NCBI GenBank assembly: GCA_031296105.1
Contig: JARLGJ010000033.1
Span: forward strand, 25,513-89,512
Reading direction: 5' to 3'
Length of the DNA: 64,000 bases
Source of the DNA: Acidobacteriota bacterium
GTDB lineage: Bacteria > Acidobacteriota > Terriglobia > Terriglobales > Acidobacteriaceae
Part shown: piece by piece, positions 63,812 to 64,000 of the stretch
Layout: every line of letters begins with the position of its first letter
Numbering within the stretch: the stretch's first letter is position 1
Program-made: the position numbers and the translations under genes
Notes under the pieces: generated by a model
The model's database searches: none
What the model was told of the DNA's origin: nothing
The model's input: only the letters and a program-made list of their open reading frames with translations

Positions 63812-63956
63812 AACCTCCCCTTTTTCTGGCGCAGACAGCGAACGGGCTTCTCGATCCCTCGCCTCACACCCCGCCCGTGCGCCAAAACGACGGGGGATGA
63901 ATGTCACGGTAATACGACACAGGAGCTAACACAAGACATTTTTAAAAAATATACAT

Positions 63957-63973
63957 ATACCCGTAGGGGGTAT
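63957..63973. promoter_or_regulatory. CsoR-type operator ATACCC-N5-GGGTAT
   Basis: ATACCCGTAGGGGGTAT (63957-63973) has perfect outer arms and matches the known type of CsoR/copper-repressor site. It lies between the TonB receptor gene (minus) and a possible plus-strand gene starting at 63975. The csoR gene at 57012 is the likely source of the repressor. Confidence 0.75.
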
Positions 63974-63974
63974 C

Positions 63975-64000
63975 ATGAAAAAGTCAAAATATGGCATTTA
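63975..64000 (+). CDS. possible start of a gene cut by the right edge
   Basis: ATG 63975 is preceded by AGGGGG and opens MKKSKYGI before the window ends. The basic start fits a small exported or metal-handling protein behind the CsoR operator, but only 8 codons are visible. Confidence 0.2.

Overview
The window looks like a chromosomal segment of a Gram-negative bacterium, most likely an Acidobacteriota member. The basis is a TonB receptor with a carboxypeptidase-like N-terminal domain, acidobacterial-style GGCTGAAGCC hairpins, high GC and several two-membrane features (Tat, DsbD, AsmA, beta-barrels). This taxonomic call is inference. No insertion sequence, prophage or CRISPR array is visible.

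Region 1 (1-16290) is largely housekeeping and stress genes. It holds tRNA-Val, an ECF sigma/anti-sigma pair with a DUF3106-like exported protein, a Fur/PerR-type regulator beside katG, and an AsmA-like protein. It also holds a convergent xre-nfeD-flotillin-pspA membrane-stress operon, a 2-keto-acid decarboxylase divergent from an Lrp/AsnC regulator, and a DsbD-like reductase.

Region 2 (16749-31273) is an anaerobic-respiration-like block. An FhlA-like sigma-54 activator and a TorD-type chaperone sit with a Tat-exported molybdopterin oxidoreductase and its four-cluster ferredoxin subunit. Next come an outer-membrane protein and an operon that begins with a probable molybdenum-cofactor riboswitch, moaA, and three iron-sulfur proteins (NapG-, NapH- and polyferredoxin-like). 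A second moaA lies on the opposite strand.

Region 3 (31812-48586) is a long, tightly overlapping minus-strand operon. It encodes an outer-membrane protein, a Mop-type aldehyde oxidoreductase and ten partners: FAD/HdrD-like redox protein, small redox protein, methyltransferase, C-GCAxxG-C-C protein, NTP transferase-HD fusion, MJ0619-like radical SAM protein, AMP-forming CoA ligase, histidine phosphatase, NifS and XdhC. A consensus sigma-54 promoter precedes it. Two tandem GTGCTC-N7-GAGCAC palindromes lie about 180 bp further upstream, next to a gene for an AcoR-like sigma-54 activator. The set resembles the Desulfovibrio DVU_1551-1559 neighbourhood and may build or modify the molybdenum cofactor; it is the best candidate for an undescribed system here.

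Region 4 (48782-56980) encodes a Coo-like group 4 [NiFe] hydrogenase of six overlapping subunits plus a ferredoxin, followed by a third moaA and a small unknown gene. The catalytic subunit stops exactly after DPCxxCTDR, so it needs no C-terminal cleavage. The membrane arm is a fusion of two antiporter-like modules.

Region 5 (57012-64000) is metal handling: a CsoR-type repressor, a TrmO-HMA fusion, a FecBCD-type ABC importer and a TonB receptor. A CsoR-type operator (ATACCC-N5-GGGTAT) lies at the right edge.

Together, regions 2-4 suggest an organism that couples molybdenum enzymes for aldehyde or other organic substrates to energy-converting hydrogen metabolism, under sigma-54 control. That coupling is inferred from gene order only.
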